From positions 183,254-247,253 of the forward strand of contig JADMIG010000002.1 of NCBI GenBank assembly GCA_015478725.1: DNA of 64,000 nt, given 5' to 3'. Of this stretch, positions 8,621 to 21,734 are shown piece by piece. Source of the stretch: Chloroflexota bacterium. Lineage in GTDB: Bacteria; Chloroflexota; Limnocylindria; Limnocylindrales; CSP1-4. The first letter of the stretch is position 1. Each line of letters begins with the position of its first letter. Under the pieces are notes generated by a model. It was not told the DNA's origin. It saw nothing but the letters and a program-made list of their open reading frames with translations, and did no database searches. The translations under genes were made by a program, and so were the position numbers.

Positions 8621-9742
8621 TCCCCGTCATCCTCCCCGGCGAGCGGTGCCCCGGTCGCGAGGCGTTCGAGCTCCGCCTGCATGAACCCGTCGAGATCGCC
8701 GTCGAGGACGGCCGTCGTGTTCGACGTCTCGAATGCCGTTCGAAGGTCCTTCACCATCTGGTAGGGGTGGAGCACATAGCTCCGGATCTGGTTGCCCCAG
8801 CCCGCCGTCACGTGCTCGCCCTTGAGTTGACGGAGCTCAGCCTCCTTTTCCTCGAGCCGCTTCTCGAGGAGCCGCGCCTTGAGGACCTTGACCGCGGTCT
8901 CCTTGTTCTGCGTCTGCGATCGCTCGTTCTGGCTCTGGGCCACGATCCCGGTCGGCAGGTGGGTGAGGCGGACGGCCGAATCCGTCTTGTTGACGTGCTG
9001 TCCACCGGCGCCCTGGGAGCGGTACGTGTCGACGCGGATGTCGTCCCAGTCGAGCTCGACGTCCGTGTCGTCCTCCTCGACCTCGGGCAGGACCTCGACG
9101 AGGGCGAACGTCGTCTGGCGTCGCTTCTGGGAGTCGAAGGGGCTGATCCGGACGAGGCGGTGGACGCCCCGCTCGGCACGGAGCCAGCCGTACACCCGGC
9201 GCCCCTCCACCGCGATCGTCGCGCTCTTGAGCCCGGCCTGCTCGCCCTCGAGCTGGTCGACGATCTCCGTCGCGAACCGATGCCGCTCCGCCCAGCGCAG
9301 GTACATCCGGACGAGCATCTCCGCCCAGTCCGTCGCCTCCGTCCCGCCGACGCCGGCGATGATCGTGATGAGTGCCGACCGCTCGTCGTACTCGCCGGAG
9401 AAGAGGAGGGCGGTCCGTTCCCGATCGAAGGTCGCCGACAGGTCGGCGACGTCGCGCTCAACCTCGGCCGTCAACTCCGGGTCGTCCGCCTCCGCGACGA
9501 GGTCGAGGAGCTCGACGAGATCGTCCGCACGTCGGGCGAGCGACCGCCACAGATCGATCTCCGTCCGCAGCCCGTCCGCCTGCCGGAGGACCCGCTGCGC
9601 GACCCGCTGGTCGTCCCAGAAGCCGGGCGCGCTCGTCAGTGCGTCGAGTTCGGCGAGGCGTGTCTCCCTGGCGGGAAGGTCAAAGCCGCCCCGAGGTCGA
9701 CCGGATCCGCTCCGCCAGGTCGCGGACGGCGGCGGTGTCCAC
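8617..9742 (-). CDS. prfB: peptide chain release factor 2, with programmed +1 frameshift
   Basis: RF2 recognises UGA and UAA and releases the finished peptide. The gene is read in two frames. GTG 9742 opens a 20-codon frame ending CTT at 9685-9683 followed by in-frame TGA (9682-9680) and C. A +1 slip on CTT-TGA-C gives GAC and continues to 8617, for a product of 374 aa (E. coli has 365). An internal GGGG run lies 3 bases before CTT, at the spacing that stimulates slippage in other prfB genes. The main frame carries the stop-reading tripeptide SPF (RISPFDS) and the catalytic GGQ (GAGGQHVNKTDSAVR). The GTG directly follows the TAG of the upstream cysteine-rich gene. Confidence 0.95.
9679..9694 (-). 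promoter_or_regulatory. prfB recoding site (CTT TGA C)
   Basis: The minus-strand sequence CGGGGCGGCTTTGAC carries a G-rich Shine-Dalgarno-like run, a 3-base spacer, the CTT slip codon, the UGA stop and the following C. This is the autoregulatory frameshift signal of RF2: low RF2 lets the ribosome shift and make more RF2. Confidence 0.92.
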
Positions 9743-9967
9743 CTAGCCGCGCCCCTGGATATCCTGGAGCAGGATCGGACGGAGCTCGATGAGCCGCAGG
9801 GCGGTCTTGCTCCGGGCGACGACGGGGTTCACGCATGGGCAATAGCCGTTGTGGGGGCAGACCCCGCAGTTCCCGTCGCAGTCGAGGGCCGCCGCATAGC
9901 TGCAGGTGCGGCAATCGCGCTCACAGGCGATGAGGTCGACGAACGCTGCTTCCTCAGCCTGCTTCAC
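9743..9967 (-). CDS. small cysteine-rich protein (two CX3CX2C motifs)
   Basis: The 74-aa product has eight cysteines in the first 45 residues: C15-x3-C19-x2-C22, C30-x3-C34-x2-C37, then C43-x-C45. The C-terminal 25 residues (SKTALRLIELRPILLQDI) look helical. The duplicated CX3CX2C spacing suggests one or two iron-sulfur clusters or bound zinc. I do not recognise the family. I start it at GTG 9967, which follows a GAGGAG site; a longer frame to 10129 has low-complexity upstream residues and overlaps the promoter. Its TAG is immediately followed by the prfB GTG. Confidence 0.6.
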   Translation of the reverse strand: MKQAEEAAFVDLIACERDCRTCSYAAALDCDGNCGVCPHNGYCPCVNPVVARSKTALRLIELRPILLQDIQGRG

Positions 9968-10086
9968 GTGGTCCCTCTCTCCTCGACCGGCGGAACGTGG
10001 CGTGCGGGCGGCGTGAAGGCGGACGGACGGCACGTGGCATGGGCTCGGTCGTGCGCGGATCGTTCGCCGAACGGTGGATTTGGCCC

Positions 10087-10115
10087 AGTATAGGGGGTCA
10101 ATCCGGGCGCGCCAA
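10087..10115 (-). promoter_or_regulatory. promoter for the cysteine-rich gene and prfB
   Basis: On the minus strand TTGGCG (10115-10110), a 17-base spacer and TATACT (10092-10087) form a good sigma-70-type promoter. The predicted start of transcription is near 10080, about 110 bases before GTG 9967. Confidence 0.6.
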
Positions 10116-10175
10116 GAGGTCAGGACCATCCTTTTCCGAGTGTTTCGTGGCCGACCCGGTCCAGGTGCGCGACGG

Positions 10176-13100
10176 TCAGCGGCCGTGGCACTTCTTGTAT
10201 TTCAGGCCGGATCCGCAGAAACACGGATCGTTCCGTCCGATCCGCGATCCGTCGGGCGCGAAGCCGGGCCGCTGAGCACCGTTCCCGCCACTGGCACCTC
10301 CGCCGGTCAGGCCCCCGGTCGATGCGGTGGCCCGACTCGTCGGGTTCGAAGGGAGACCCCGGGTCACGAGCCCTTCGGAGCCCGTGGAGGTCGACGTGGA
10401 GGCCGAGATCGACCGCGGTCCGTCGGCGTCGGCACCGTCGCTCGTCGTCGAGCCCGACGGTCCGCTTCCGCTCGTGCCGGCCGATCGCACCGCCGAAGCA
10501 CCCGCCGCGAGATCCGCGGCCAGCTGCGCCTCCTGGGCGGCGGGTGGCGGATTCCGGGTGACGGTCACGCGGAAGATCGTCGTCGCGACCTGATGACGGA
10601 TGAGCGACCGCAGCTCCTCGTAGAGGGCGAACGCCTCTTTCTTGAACTCGTTCAGTGGATCCTGCTGGGCGTATCCGCGCAGGCCGATGCCGCGCCGCAT
10701 GTCGTCGAGCTCGGTGAGGTGCTCGATCCAGAGCGAGTCGATCGTGCGGAGGAGGACGAGCCGCTCGACGAGGGACCAGTCCGTCTCGCCGACCTCGGCC
10801 GCCTTGGCGCCGAGGGTCGCATCCACGAGCTCCCTGAGGTGGCCCATGAGCTGGTCCCGCGACGGGATCTCCGCGAGGGCGTCCTCGCTCGTCCGCTCCC
10901 CGTCGAGACCCATCGCCCGGAGCGCGGCCGAGAGCCCCTCGAGGTTCCATTCGACCGGCGCCTCGGAGGCGGCGAAGGTGTCCGTGAGGGCATCGATCTC
11001 GTCGTCGAGGAAGACGAGCACGGTCGCACCGAGGTCCTCGTTGCGGAGCACCTTGTCGCGCTCCGCGTAGATCGTCTCGCGCTGCTTGTTGATGACGTCG
11101 TCGAACTCAACGACCCGCTTTCGCATGTCGAAGTTGAAGCCCTCGACCCGGGTCTGGGCACCTTCGATGGTCCGGCTCACGAGCCGCGACTCGATGGCCA
11201 CGTCGTCCTCGAGCCCCATCCGCTCCATGAGCCCGGCGACCCGCTCCGAGGCGAAGCGTTTCATGAGGTCGTCGTCGAGCGACAGGTAGAAGCGGCTCGA
11301 TCCCGGATCGCCCTGCCGGCCGGCCCGGCCGCGCAGCTGGTTGTCGATCCGGCGGCTGTCGTGCCGTTCCGTCCCGATGATGTGGAGGCCGCCCACCTCG
11401 ACCACCCGCCGGTGGTCCTCGTCGCAGGTCGCCTTCGCCTCCTCCAGCGCCGCCGCGTACGTCTCCGCGTCCACCTCGGCCGGGTTGAGGCCGCGGCGGT
11501 GGAGGATCTCCGACGCGAGCCCGGCCGGATTGCCGCCGAGGAGGATGTCCGTGCCACGGCCGGCCATGTTCGTCGCGATCGTCACCGCGCCGGTCCGGCC
11601 CGCCTGGGCGACGATCGGGGCCTCCTTCTCGTGGAACTTCGCGTTGAGGACCTCGTGCCTGATGCCGCGCCGCTTCAGCATCTGAGACAGGATCTCACTC
11701 TTCTCGACGCTCACCGTCCCGACGAGGACCGGACGGCCCGCCCCCTGCATCTCGACGATCTCGTCGATGAGGGCGTTGAACTTGCCGGTCTCGTTGCGGA
11801 ACACGAGATCCGGATCGTCCTCGCGGATCATCTCCCGGTGGGTCGGGATGGCGACGACCTCGAGGTTGTAGATCTTCGAGAGCTCCTCCGCCTCGGTCAT
11901 TGCCGTCCCGGTCATGCCGGCGAGCTTGTCGTAGAGGCGAAAGTAGTTCTGGAAGGTGATCGTCGCCATGGTCACGCTCTCGCGCTGGACGCGGAGGCCC
12001 TCCTTGGCCTCGATCGCCTGATGGAGCCCCTCGCTCCAGCGCCGGCCCGGCATCTGACGGCCGGTGAACTCGTCGACGATGATGATCTCGCCGTCCTTGA
12101 CGATGTAGTCGCGATCCCGCTTGTAGAGGGCGTGCGCCTTCAGGGCCTGCTCGAAATGGCGGGCGAGGGTCGGGTCGGTGTCGTAGAGGTTCGGGACGCC
12201 GAGCCAGCCCTCCATCTTGTGGATGCCTTCCTCGGTGGGGCTGACCGCGCGGTCCTTGAGATCGACGAAGTAGTCGCCGCCCTCCTCCTCGCCCTCGGCC
12301 CGGCCGGTCAGGCGCGGGACGATCCGCGCGAACGTGAAGTACTTGTCCGCCGATTCCTCCGCCTGACCACTGATGATGAGCGGCGTCCGGGCCTCGTCGA
12401 TGAGGATGTTGTCCACCTCGTCGACGATCGCGAAGGCCCGATCGCGCTGGACCCGCTGTTCGAGCTCGACGACCATGTTGTCGCGGAGGTAGTCGAAGCC
12501 GAATTCGTTGTTCGTGCCGTAGGTGACGTCGGCGGCGTACGCCTCCCGTCGTTCCACCGGACGGAGGTTGACGAGCCGTTCATCCGACGTGGGGTAGCCG
12601 GGTTCGAAGACATAGCTCGCGTCGTGGGTGATCATCCCCACGCTCACCCCGAGGAAGTGGAAGACGGGGCCCATCCATTGCGGGTCGCGGCGGGCGAGGT
12701 AGTCGTTGACCGTCACGACGTGGACGCCCCGGCCGGACATGCTGTTGAGGACCGCGGCGAGCGGCGCGATGAGCGTCTTGCCCTCGCCCGTCTTCATCTC
12801 GGCGATCTTGCCCTGGTGGAGGACCGCCCCGCCGATGAGCTGGACGTCGAAATGGCGCATCCCGAGCGTCCGCCGCATCGCCTCCCGGGTCGCCGCGAAG
12901 ACCTCCGGGAGCGCTTCGTCCATCGCCCGCTGGACGCGTTCGCGCTCCCGCTTCCGGCGGGCCTTCGCGATCTCGCGACGCCGTTCGGGATCCGGATGCT
13001 CGAGCTCGTCGTCCGACGGCTCGTCCGGGACCGCCGCCCCGCGGATCTCCTCCCGGATCTCGTCGATCCGGCTCCGGATCTCCGCATCGGAGAGCGCTTC

Positions 13101-13202
13101 GAACTCGGTCTCGAGGGCGTTCGTCTCGTCGACGAGGGGTTGGATCCGCCGGACCTCGCGGTCGTTCGAGTCGACGAATCGGTTGAGGAATCCAAGCACC
13201 AT
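10176..13202 (-). CDS. secA: preprotein translocase ATPase SecA
   Basis: SecA drives protein export through SecYEG. The 1008-aa product has Walker A in MKTGEGKT (about residues 140-147), the NDYLARRD motif, the DEVDNILIDEART Walker B region, the GRAGRQGDPG helicase motif, and a C-terminal SEC-C zinc finger (NDPCFCGSGLKYKKCHGR) that binds SecB or phospholipids. About 60 Ser/Thr/Gly-rich residues join the helical core to the zinc finger. The ATG lies 9 bases downstream of a TATACT box. Confidence 0.98.
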   Translation of the reverse strand: MVLGFLNRFVDSNDREVRRIQPLVDETNALETEFEALSDAEIRSRIDEIREEIRGAAVPDEPSDDELEHPDPERRREIAKARRKRERERVQRAMDEALPEVFAATREAMRRTLGMRHFDVQLIGGAVLHQGKIAEMKTGEGKTLIAPLAAVLNSMSGRGVHVVTVNDYLARRDPQWMGPVFHFLGVSVGMITHDASYVFEPGYPTSDERLVNLRPVERREAYAADVTYGTNNEFGFDYLRDNMVVELEQRVQRDRAFAIVDEVDNILIDEARTPLIISGQAEESADKYFTFARIVPRLTGRAEGEEEGGDYFVDLKDRAVSPTEEGIHKMEGWLGVPNLYDTDPTLARHFEQALKAHALYKRDRDYIVKDGEIIIVDEFTGRQMPGRRWSEGLHQAIEAKEGLRVQRESVTMATITFQNYFRLYDKLAGMTGTAMTEAEELSKIYNLEVVAIPTHREMIREDDPDLVFRNETGKFNALIDEIVEMQGAGRPVLVGTVSVEKSEILSQMLKRRGIRHEVLNAKFHEKEAPIVAQAGRTGAVTIATNMAGRGTDILLGGNPAGLASEILHRRGLNPAEVDAETYAAALEEAKATCDEDHRRVVEVGGLHIIGTERHDSRRIDNQLRGRAGRQGDPGSSRFYLSLDDDLMKRFASERVAGLMERMGLEDDVAIESRLVSRTIEGAQTRVEGFNFDMRKRVVEFDDVINKQRETIYAERDKVLRNEDLGATVLVFLDDEIDALTDTFAASEAPVEWNLEGLSAALRAMGLDGERTSEDALAEIPSRDQLMGHLRELVDATLGAKAAEVGETDWSLVERLVLLRTIDSLWIEHLTELDDMRRGIGLRGYAQQDPLNEFKKEAFALYEELRSLIRHQVATTIFRVTVTRNPPPAAQEAQLAADLAAGASAVRSAGTSGSGPSGSTTSDGADADGPRSISASTSTSTGSEGLVTRGLPSNPTSRATASTGGLTGGGASGGNGAQRPGFAPDGSRIGRNDPCFCGSGLKYKKCHGR

Positions 13203-13211
13203 GGCCGGTGA

Positions 13212-13217
13212 AGTATA
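13212..13217 (-). promoter_or_regulatory. putative -10 box of secA (leaderless type)
   Basis: TATACT on the minus strand ends 9 bases before the secA ATG, so transcription would begin within about 3 bases of the start codon. The -35 region is poor. Confidence 0.45.
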
Positions 13218-13262
13218 CGGGGAGCCGGTTGGACGACCCCCGCGCCCGCCGGGCGCGGCCGG

Positions 13263-13514
13263 TCAGCGCCAGAAGCCGCTGCCGTACCCAGCGACGAGGA
13301 GGACGAACGTCAGGACGGCGAGGAAGAGCCAGAACCCGACGGAGATTGCCGTCCGGGTCGGGTTCATCTCCGGGTTCGCGAGGGGCGTGAGATGGCCGCG
13401 CCGGTTGCCGCTCCCCCACCGGGACGACCGCAGCGCCCGGCGCCAGTTCTGATCGGTGGCCTGCCGCGGCTCGATGCCGCCCTTGCCGTCCGGTCGATGG
13501 AGCTGGAGGGTCAT
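13263..13514 (-). CDS. small single-pass membrane protein, hypothetical
   Basis: The 83-aa product has a basic N-terminal half and one clear membrane segment near the C-terminus (residues about 58-78, VGFWLFLAVLTFVLLVAGYG). The arrangement suggests a C-tail-anchored or N-in protein. Its ATG overlaps the prs stop by 4 bases and secA follows after 60 bases. I do not recognise the family. Confidence 0.55.
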   Translation of the reverse strand: MTLQLHRPDGKGGIEPRQATDQNWRRALRSSRWGSGNRRGHLTPLANPEMNPTRTAISVGFWLFLAVLTFVLLVAGYGSGFWR

Positions 13515-14611
13515 CGATCTCCCACCTTCGTTGCCGGGGCGAGCATGGAGGGCGTGCCGGGCTTCCCACTCTCGCTTGTGTCGCCGATCTCCGGGTGGTG
13601 GGTGCGGACATCGACCGAGCGCTGCTCGCCACCCTCCCAGAAGGTCATCTCCTGGGTGAAGGTGACCTCGCTGCTGAACAGCGCCCCGACGGACTCACCG
13701 CGATGAATGCGCTTGATCGCCTCGCCGATGAGCGGGGCGACGGACAGCGTCGTGATCTGGTGGAGGCGTTTCGCCGGCGGGAGCGGGATCGAGTCGGTAA
13801 GGACGACCTCGCGGAGGCTCGAGGCCCGGATCTTGTCGACCGCCGGGTCGGACAGGACGCCGTGGGTGGCGCAGGCGTAGATCTCGTCGACGCCCTCCCG
13901 CTCGAGCGCGGTGACGATCTCGAAGAGCGTGCCGGCCGTGTCGATCTCGTCGTCGACGATGATCGCCCGGCGACCCCGGACATCGCCGATGACGTTCATC
14001 AGCTCGGCCTTGTCGAGGTTGCCCTGGCGGCGTTTCTCGATGATCGCCAGCGGTGCGCCGAGCAGTTCGGCGAACGTCCGGGCGCGCTTCGCGAAGCCGA
14101 GGTCCGTCACGACGACGGGCCGCTCGATGTGCTTGTGGATGAAGTAGTTGGAGAGGAGGTGAACCGCCGTCAGCTCGTCGACCGGGATGTTGAAGAAGCC
14201 CTGGATCTGGCCTTGGTGGAGGTCCATCGTGAGGACCCGGTCCGCGCCGGCGACCGTGATCATGTCCGCCACGAGGCGGGCGGTGATCGGAACGCGCGGC
14301 TGGTCCTTCTTGTCAGATCGCCCGTAGGCGTAGAACGGCAGGACCGCGGTGATGCGTCCGGCGCTCGCCCGCTTGAACGCGTCGATCATGATGAGGAGTT
14401 CCATGATCGACTGGTTGACCGGGTGGCACGTCGGCTGGACGAGGAAGACGTCCTTTTCGCGGACGTTGTCGAGGATCTTGACGAAGATGTTCTCGTTGGC
14501 GAACTGGAACACCTCGACCCTGCCAGGCTGCGTCCCGAGGTAGCGGCAGATCTTGTCAGCCAGGTCCGGGTTCGCGTTGCCGTGGTAGATCTCGAATTGG
14601 TCCGCGTACAC
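13511..14611 (-). CDS. prs: ribose-phosphate pyrophosphokinase
   Basis: Prs makes PRPP from ribose 5-phosphate and ATP for purine, pyrimidine, His and Trp synthesis. The 366-aa protein shows the conserved FANENIFVKI start, the YGRSDKKDQPRVPITARLVAD flexible loop, the DLHQGQIQGFF metal-binding motif and the PRPP loop IIVDDEIDTAGT. It is about 45 residues longer than usual, the extra lying at the C-terminus and being Pro/Thr/Ser-rich. It follows gyrA by 45 bases. Confidence 0.97.
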   Translation of the reverse strand: MYADQFEIYHGNANPDLADKICRYLGTQPGRVEVFQFANENIFVKILDNVREKDVFLVQPTCHPVNQSIMELLIMIDAFKRASAGRITAVLPFYAYGRSDKKDQPRVPITARLVADMITVAGADRVLTMDLHQGQIQGFFNIPVDELTAVHLLSNYFIHKHIERPVVVTDLGFAKRARTFAELLGAPLAIIEKRRQGNLDKAELMNVIGDVRGRRAIIVDDEIDTAGTLFEIVTALEREGVDEIYACATHGVLSDPAVDKIRASSLREVVLTDSIPLPPAKRLHQITTLSVAPLIGEAIKRIHRGESVGALFSSEVTFTQEMTFWEGGEQRSVDVRTHHPEIGDTSESGKPGTPSMLAPATKVGDR

Positions 14612-14656
14612 CGGCGCCTCCTGATCCCGGGCCGCGCCCTGAGCCCCGGCCTGGGC

Positions 14657-17218
14657 TCAGGATCGCGTGCCCCCGGCGTCGACCGGATCCGTCCCGTCGG
14701 GATCGCCATTGTCGCCCATGACCCCCCGGTCCGCCAGCCCCGCCCGGAAGGCGGCGATGCCGACGACCCGATCGCCCGACTCGAGGCGCATGACGATGAC
14801 CCCGCGGGCACTCGACGAGTAGCGGTTGATCGTGTTCGTCTCGGTCCGGATGACCTGCCCGCCGGCGCTGATGAGGATGAGCTCCTCATCCGCGTCCGTG
14901 ACCTGCTGGACCGCCGCGACGTCGCCCGTCTTGCGGCCCTCGAGACTGATGAGCTGGACCCCCTGGCCGCCCCGATGCTTGACCCGGAACCCGGTGAGGG
15001 GCACGCGCTTGCCGTAGCCGGTCTCGGTGAGCACGAGCAGGTCCGCCTCGGGCTGGACGACGCTCATCGCGACGACGCCGTCACCCTTGCGGGCGAGACG
15101 GATCCCGATGACGCCCGCCGCATCCCGGCCCATGGCCCGGACCTCCGCTTCGTGGAACCGGGCGAGCTTGCCCTGGGCGGTGGCGAGGAGGACGTCGCTG
15201 CCGCCGGTCGCGACGTCGACCCAGGCGAGCTCGTCGTCCTCGGCGACCGTGATCGCCCGGATGCCACTGGAGCGGACCTTCTCGAACTGCTCGAGCGGCG
15301 TCTTCTTGACGATCCCGTTGCGGGTCGCGAGGACGAGGAACCGTCCGGCCGTGAAGTCCGAGAGGGTGATCGTCGCGAGCGGGACCTCGCCGGCCTCCAC
15401 CTGGACGCCCGGGAGGTTGATGATCGGGATGCCCTTCGCCTGGCGGCTCGCATCGGGGATCTGGTGGACCTTGCTGCTGAAGACGCGACCGCGATTGGTG
15501 AAGAACAGGGCCCAGTCGTGGGTGTTCGCGACGAGGAGGTGCTCCACCGCGTCCTCCTCGCGGGTCACGTGGCCGATGATCCCCTTGCCGCCGCGGTGCT
15601 GGCGCCGGTACGTCGCCACCGGCTGGCGCTTGATGTAGCCGCGGCCGCTGATCGTGATGACGACGTCCTCGTCGGCGATGAGGTCCTCGTCCGTCATCTC
15701 CCGGCTCGAGTCGTCGACGACCCTGGTCCGCCGCTCGCCGCCGTACTTGCGCTTCAGCTCGACGAGCTCTTCTTTGATGATCGAGAGGACGCGCGCCGGA
15801 TTGGCGAGGATGTCCTCGAGCTCCGCGATGAGCTGGATGACCTGCAGGTACTCGTCCTCGATCTTCTTCCGCTCGAGGGCGGCGAGGCGGGCGAGCCGCA
15901 TGTCGAGGATCGCCTGGGCCTGCAGCTCGGAGAGGTCGAAACCCGCCATGAGGTTCGTCCGGGCGAGGTCCACGTCGGCCGAGGCCCGGATCGTCCGGAT
16001 CACCTCGTCGAGGTGGTCGAGGGCAATCTTGAGGCCCTCGAGGATATGAGCGCGGGCCCGTGCCTTGCGGAGATCGAACTCGGTCCGTCGTCGGACCACG
16101 TCGCGGCGGTAGTCGACGTAGTGCTGAAGGACGGCCTTGAGGGGCAGCGTCTGGGGCTGACCGTCCACGAGGGCGAGCATGTTGAGGTTGAAGGCGAGCT
16201 GCATCGGGGTGTGCTTGAACAGGTTGTTCAGCACCTTGTGCGGGTTGTGGTCGCGCTTGATCTCGACGTAGATCCGCATCCCGTCGCGATCCGACTCGTC
16301 GCGGAGGTCGCTGATGCCCTCGATCCGCTTGTCCTTCACGAGGTCGGCGATCTTCTCGAGCAGCGTCGCCTTGTTCACCTGGTACGGCAGCTCGGAGACG
16401 ATGATCGCCATGCGGTCCGCCTTCGTCTCCTCGAACGCGACCTGGGCTCGGATGACGACCCGGCCGCGGCCGTGGGCGTACATGTCGCGGATCGCGTCGA
16501 TCGTCTCCCATTCGCCGGTGAACTGGTTCCGGCGCGACTCGAAGCGGTAGATGGTCCCGCCGGTCGGGAAATCCGGCCCGCTGACGTGACGGCAGAGGTC
16601 GTCCGTCGTGAGCTCCGGATCGTCGATGAGGGCGACGGTCGCGTCGCAGATCTCGCCGAGGTGATGCGGCGGGATGTTCGTCGCCATCCCGACCGCGATC
16701 CCCGAGCTACCGTTGATGAGGAGGTTCGGCAGCCTGGCCGGCAGGACGGACGGCTCGCGCTGGGTCCCGTCGTAGTTGTCAACGAAGTCGACGGTCTCCC
16801 GGTCGATGTCGGCGAGCATCTCGGCCGCGATGCCGGTGAGGCGCGCCTCCGTGTACCGCATCGCAGCGGCGCTGTCGCCGTCGACCGATCCGAAGTTGCC
16901 CTGCCCGTCGACGAGCGGATAGCGCATCGAGAAGTCCTGGGCGAGCCGGACGAGGGCGTCGTAGAGCGCGGCGTCGCCGTGCGGATGGAGCTTGCCCATG
17001 ACCTCGCCGACGATCGCGGCGCACTTGCGGAACGAGCTCGTCGCGGAGAGCCCCATCTCCCCCATCGTGTAGAGGATCCGGCGATGGACCGGCTTGAGGC
17101 CGTCGCGGACGTCGGGCAGGGCGCGGGCGACGATGACGCTCATCGCATAGTCGAGGTAGCTCACCCGCATCTCGTCCTCGATGCGGACGGTGCGGATCTC
17201 GCCGAGATCGTCGGTCAC
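14657..17218 (-). CDS. gyrA: DNA gyrase subunit A
   Basis: GyrA cuts and religates DNA in negative supercoiling (853 aa). The catalytic tyrosine is Y122 (AMRYTEARL). The C-terminal beta-pinwheel includes a GyrA box reading QHRGGKG, which marks gyrase rather than topoisomerase IV. The quinolone-determining region reads [10 protein letters not shown]: position 83 is Ala (Ser in E. coli), as at Ala90 of Mycobacterium tuberculosis, while D87 is kept. Its ATG overlaps the AlkD-like gene by 4 bases. Confidence 0.98.
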   Translation of the reverse strand: MTDDLGEIRTVRIEDEMRVSYLDYAMSVIVARALPDVRDGLKPVHRRILYTMGEMGLSATSSFRKCAAIVGEVMGKLHPHGDAALYDALVRLAQDFSMRYPLVDGQGNFGSVDGDSAAAMRYTEARLTGIAAEMLADIDRETVDFVDNYDGTQREPSVLPARLPNLLINGSSGIAVGMATNIPPHHLGEICDATVALIDDPELTTDDLCRHVSGPDFPTGGTIYRFESRRNQFTGEWETIDAIRDMYAHGRGRVVIRAQVAFEETKADRMAIIVSELPYQVNKATLLEKIADLVKDKRIEGISDLRDESDRDGMRIYVEIKRDHNPHKVLNNLFKHTPMQLAFNLNMLALVDGQPQTLPLKAVLQHYVDYRRDVVRRRTEFDLRKARARAHILEGLKIALDHLDEVIRTIRASADVDLARTNLMAGFDLSELQAQAILDMRLARLAALERKKIEDEYLQVIQLIAELEDILANPARVLSIIKEELVELKRKYGGERRTRVVDDSSREMTDEDLIADEDVVITISGRGYIKRQPVATYRRQHRGGKGIIGHVTREEDAVEHLLVANTHDWALFFTNRGRVFSSKVHQIPDASRQAKGIPIINLPGVQVEAGEVPLATITLSDFTAGRFLVLATRNGIVKKTPLEQFEKVRSSGIRAITVAEDDELAWVDVATGGSDVLLATAQGKLARFHEAEVRAMGRDAAGVIGIRLARKGDGVVAMSVVQPEADLLVLTETGYGKRVPLTGFRVKHRGGQGVQLISLEGRKTGDVAAVQQVTDADEELILISAGGQVIRTETNTINRYSSSARGVIVMRLESGDRVVGIAAFRAGLADRGVMGDNGDPDGTDPVDAGGTRS

Positions 17219-18275
17219 GGGGTCGGTCTCCTGGCAGGTTCAGGCTGAGCGTGCGGCAGGTCGCCGAAACGGCCGGCGATCTCGGCGGCGCGCGAGGTCG
17301 AGCGGGTGTCACCATGGCGGCGGATGCCGGCGAGTCGCTCGCGCAGCGCCGCTCCTCGCTCGGCCGGGAGCTTGATGAGCGCCTCCCGGACCACCCACGC
17401 ACGGTGTCCGTCGGCCTGCTCGACGGCCCGTTCCGCTTCGCCCTCAAGGAAGCGCTCGACGGCGGTCGCATCGACGAGGACGAGCGATCGGAGCGCCCAG
17501 GCGAGCGCCTTCTCCACGTCCGCCTCGGCGTCGCCGATGAGCTCCCGGATGAGCGCGAGGCCACGCTCGGCGACCCCCGCAGCCCGGCCGGCCCGCCGGT
17601 CGATGAACGGGATCGTCGCGATCGTGCTGCCGACGAGCCGGCGCTCCCAGCGTGACGCGGCGTACACGAGCTGCTCCAGCTCGGCCCAGCGGTAGGGTTC
17701 GCTGAGGATGCCGCGACCGACCGGGTGGGCGAGGCTGTCGACGGTGATCCAGTCGCCGGCCTCGCGCGCCGCTCGACGGAGGAGCTGCCAGCTCCGCTCC
17801 GGATCGACGAGCACGAGGCGGTCGAGCAGGCCGAACGCGAACCAGCGTGGCTCGAGGGTCGGTTCGCGGAAGAGGCGGTCCGCGACGAAGAGGAGGGCCG
17901 CGCCCGGTCGCTCGCCGCGGGTGGCGGATCCGAACCCACGCGAGACGGCCGCGAGCAGCGGCCAGCGGACGCCGAGGAGCGGCCCGATGCCCGGCGCGAT
18001 GCGACGCTGTCCGGCGAGGTATGCGTCGTCGCCGAGCTCCGTCAGGCCGGCTGCCAGCACCGCGGCGAACTCGTCCGGGTCGCCGACAAGCTCCGCCAGG
18101 GAGTGGCCGAGTCGCTCGGCGGCGGGCCGCCGCACGGCGACGATGGTGGAAGCGCCATCGGTCGTCGGTTGGTCGCCGGATCGTGCGCGGCCACGTCGCC
18201 GGGCGATGATCGGCGTCGCGTCGGATCGTCTCGCGACGGATCGGCCGGGGGCGGACGGATCCACGGCAGGGGCGC

Positions 18276-18279
<4 letters not shown>
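17215..18279 (-). CDS. DNA alkylation repair protein, AlkD-like HEAT repeat
   Basis: The 354-aa product resembles AlkD glycosylases, which remove alkylated bases using a HEAT-repeat solenoid. The C-terminal two thirds show regularly spaced helix pairs. The segments [33 protein letters not shown] and [16 protein letters not shown] match the AlkD pattern of conserved Trp, Asp and Arg around the DNA-binding groove. The first 60 residues are basic and low-complexity. It is locked between the thioesterase and gyrA by 4-base overlaps, an unusual place for a repair gene. Confidence 0.72.

Positions 18280-21730
<3,451 letters not shown>

Positions 21731-21734
<4 letters not shown>

Noticed and set aside
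10074-13211. A 1045-codon open frame on the plus strand opposite secA
   Set aside because: It is the complement of secA with the same compositional bias and no family signature.
13595-17248. A 1217-codon open frame on the plus strand opposite prs and gyrA
   Set aside because: It is the antisense shadow of two certain genes; high GC leaves the third-position frame free of stops. The translation is rich in Asp, Arg and Glu with no domain.
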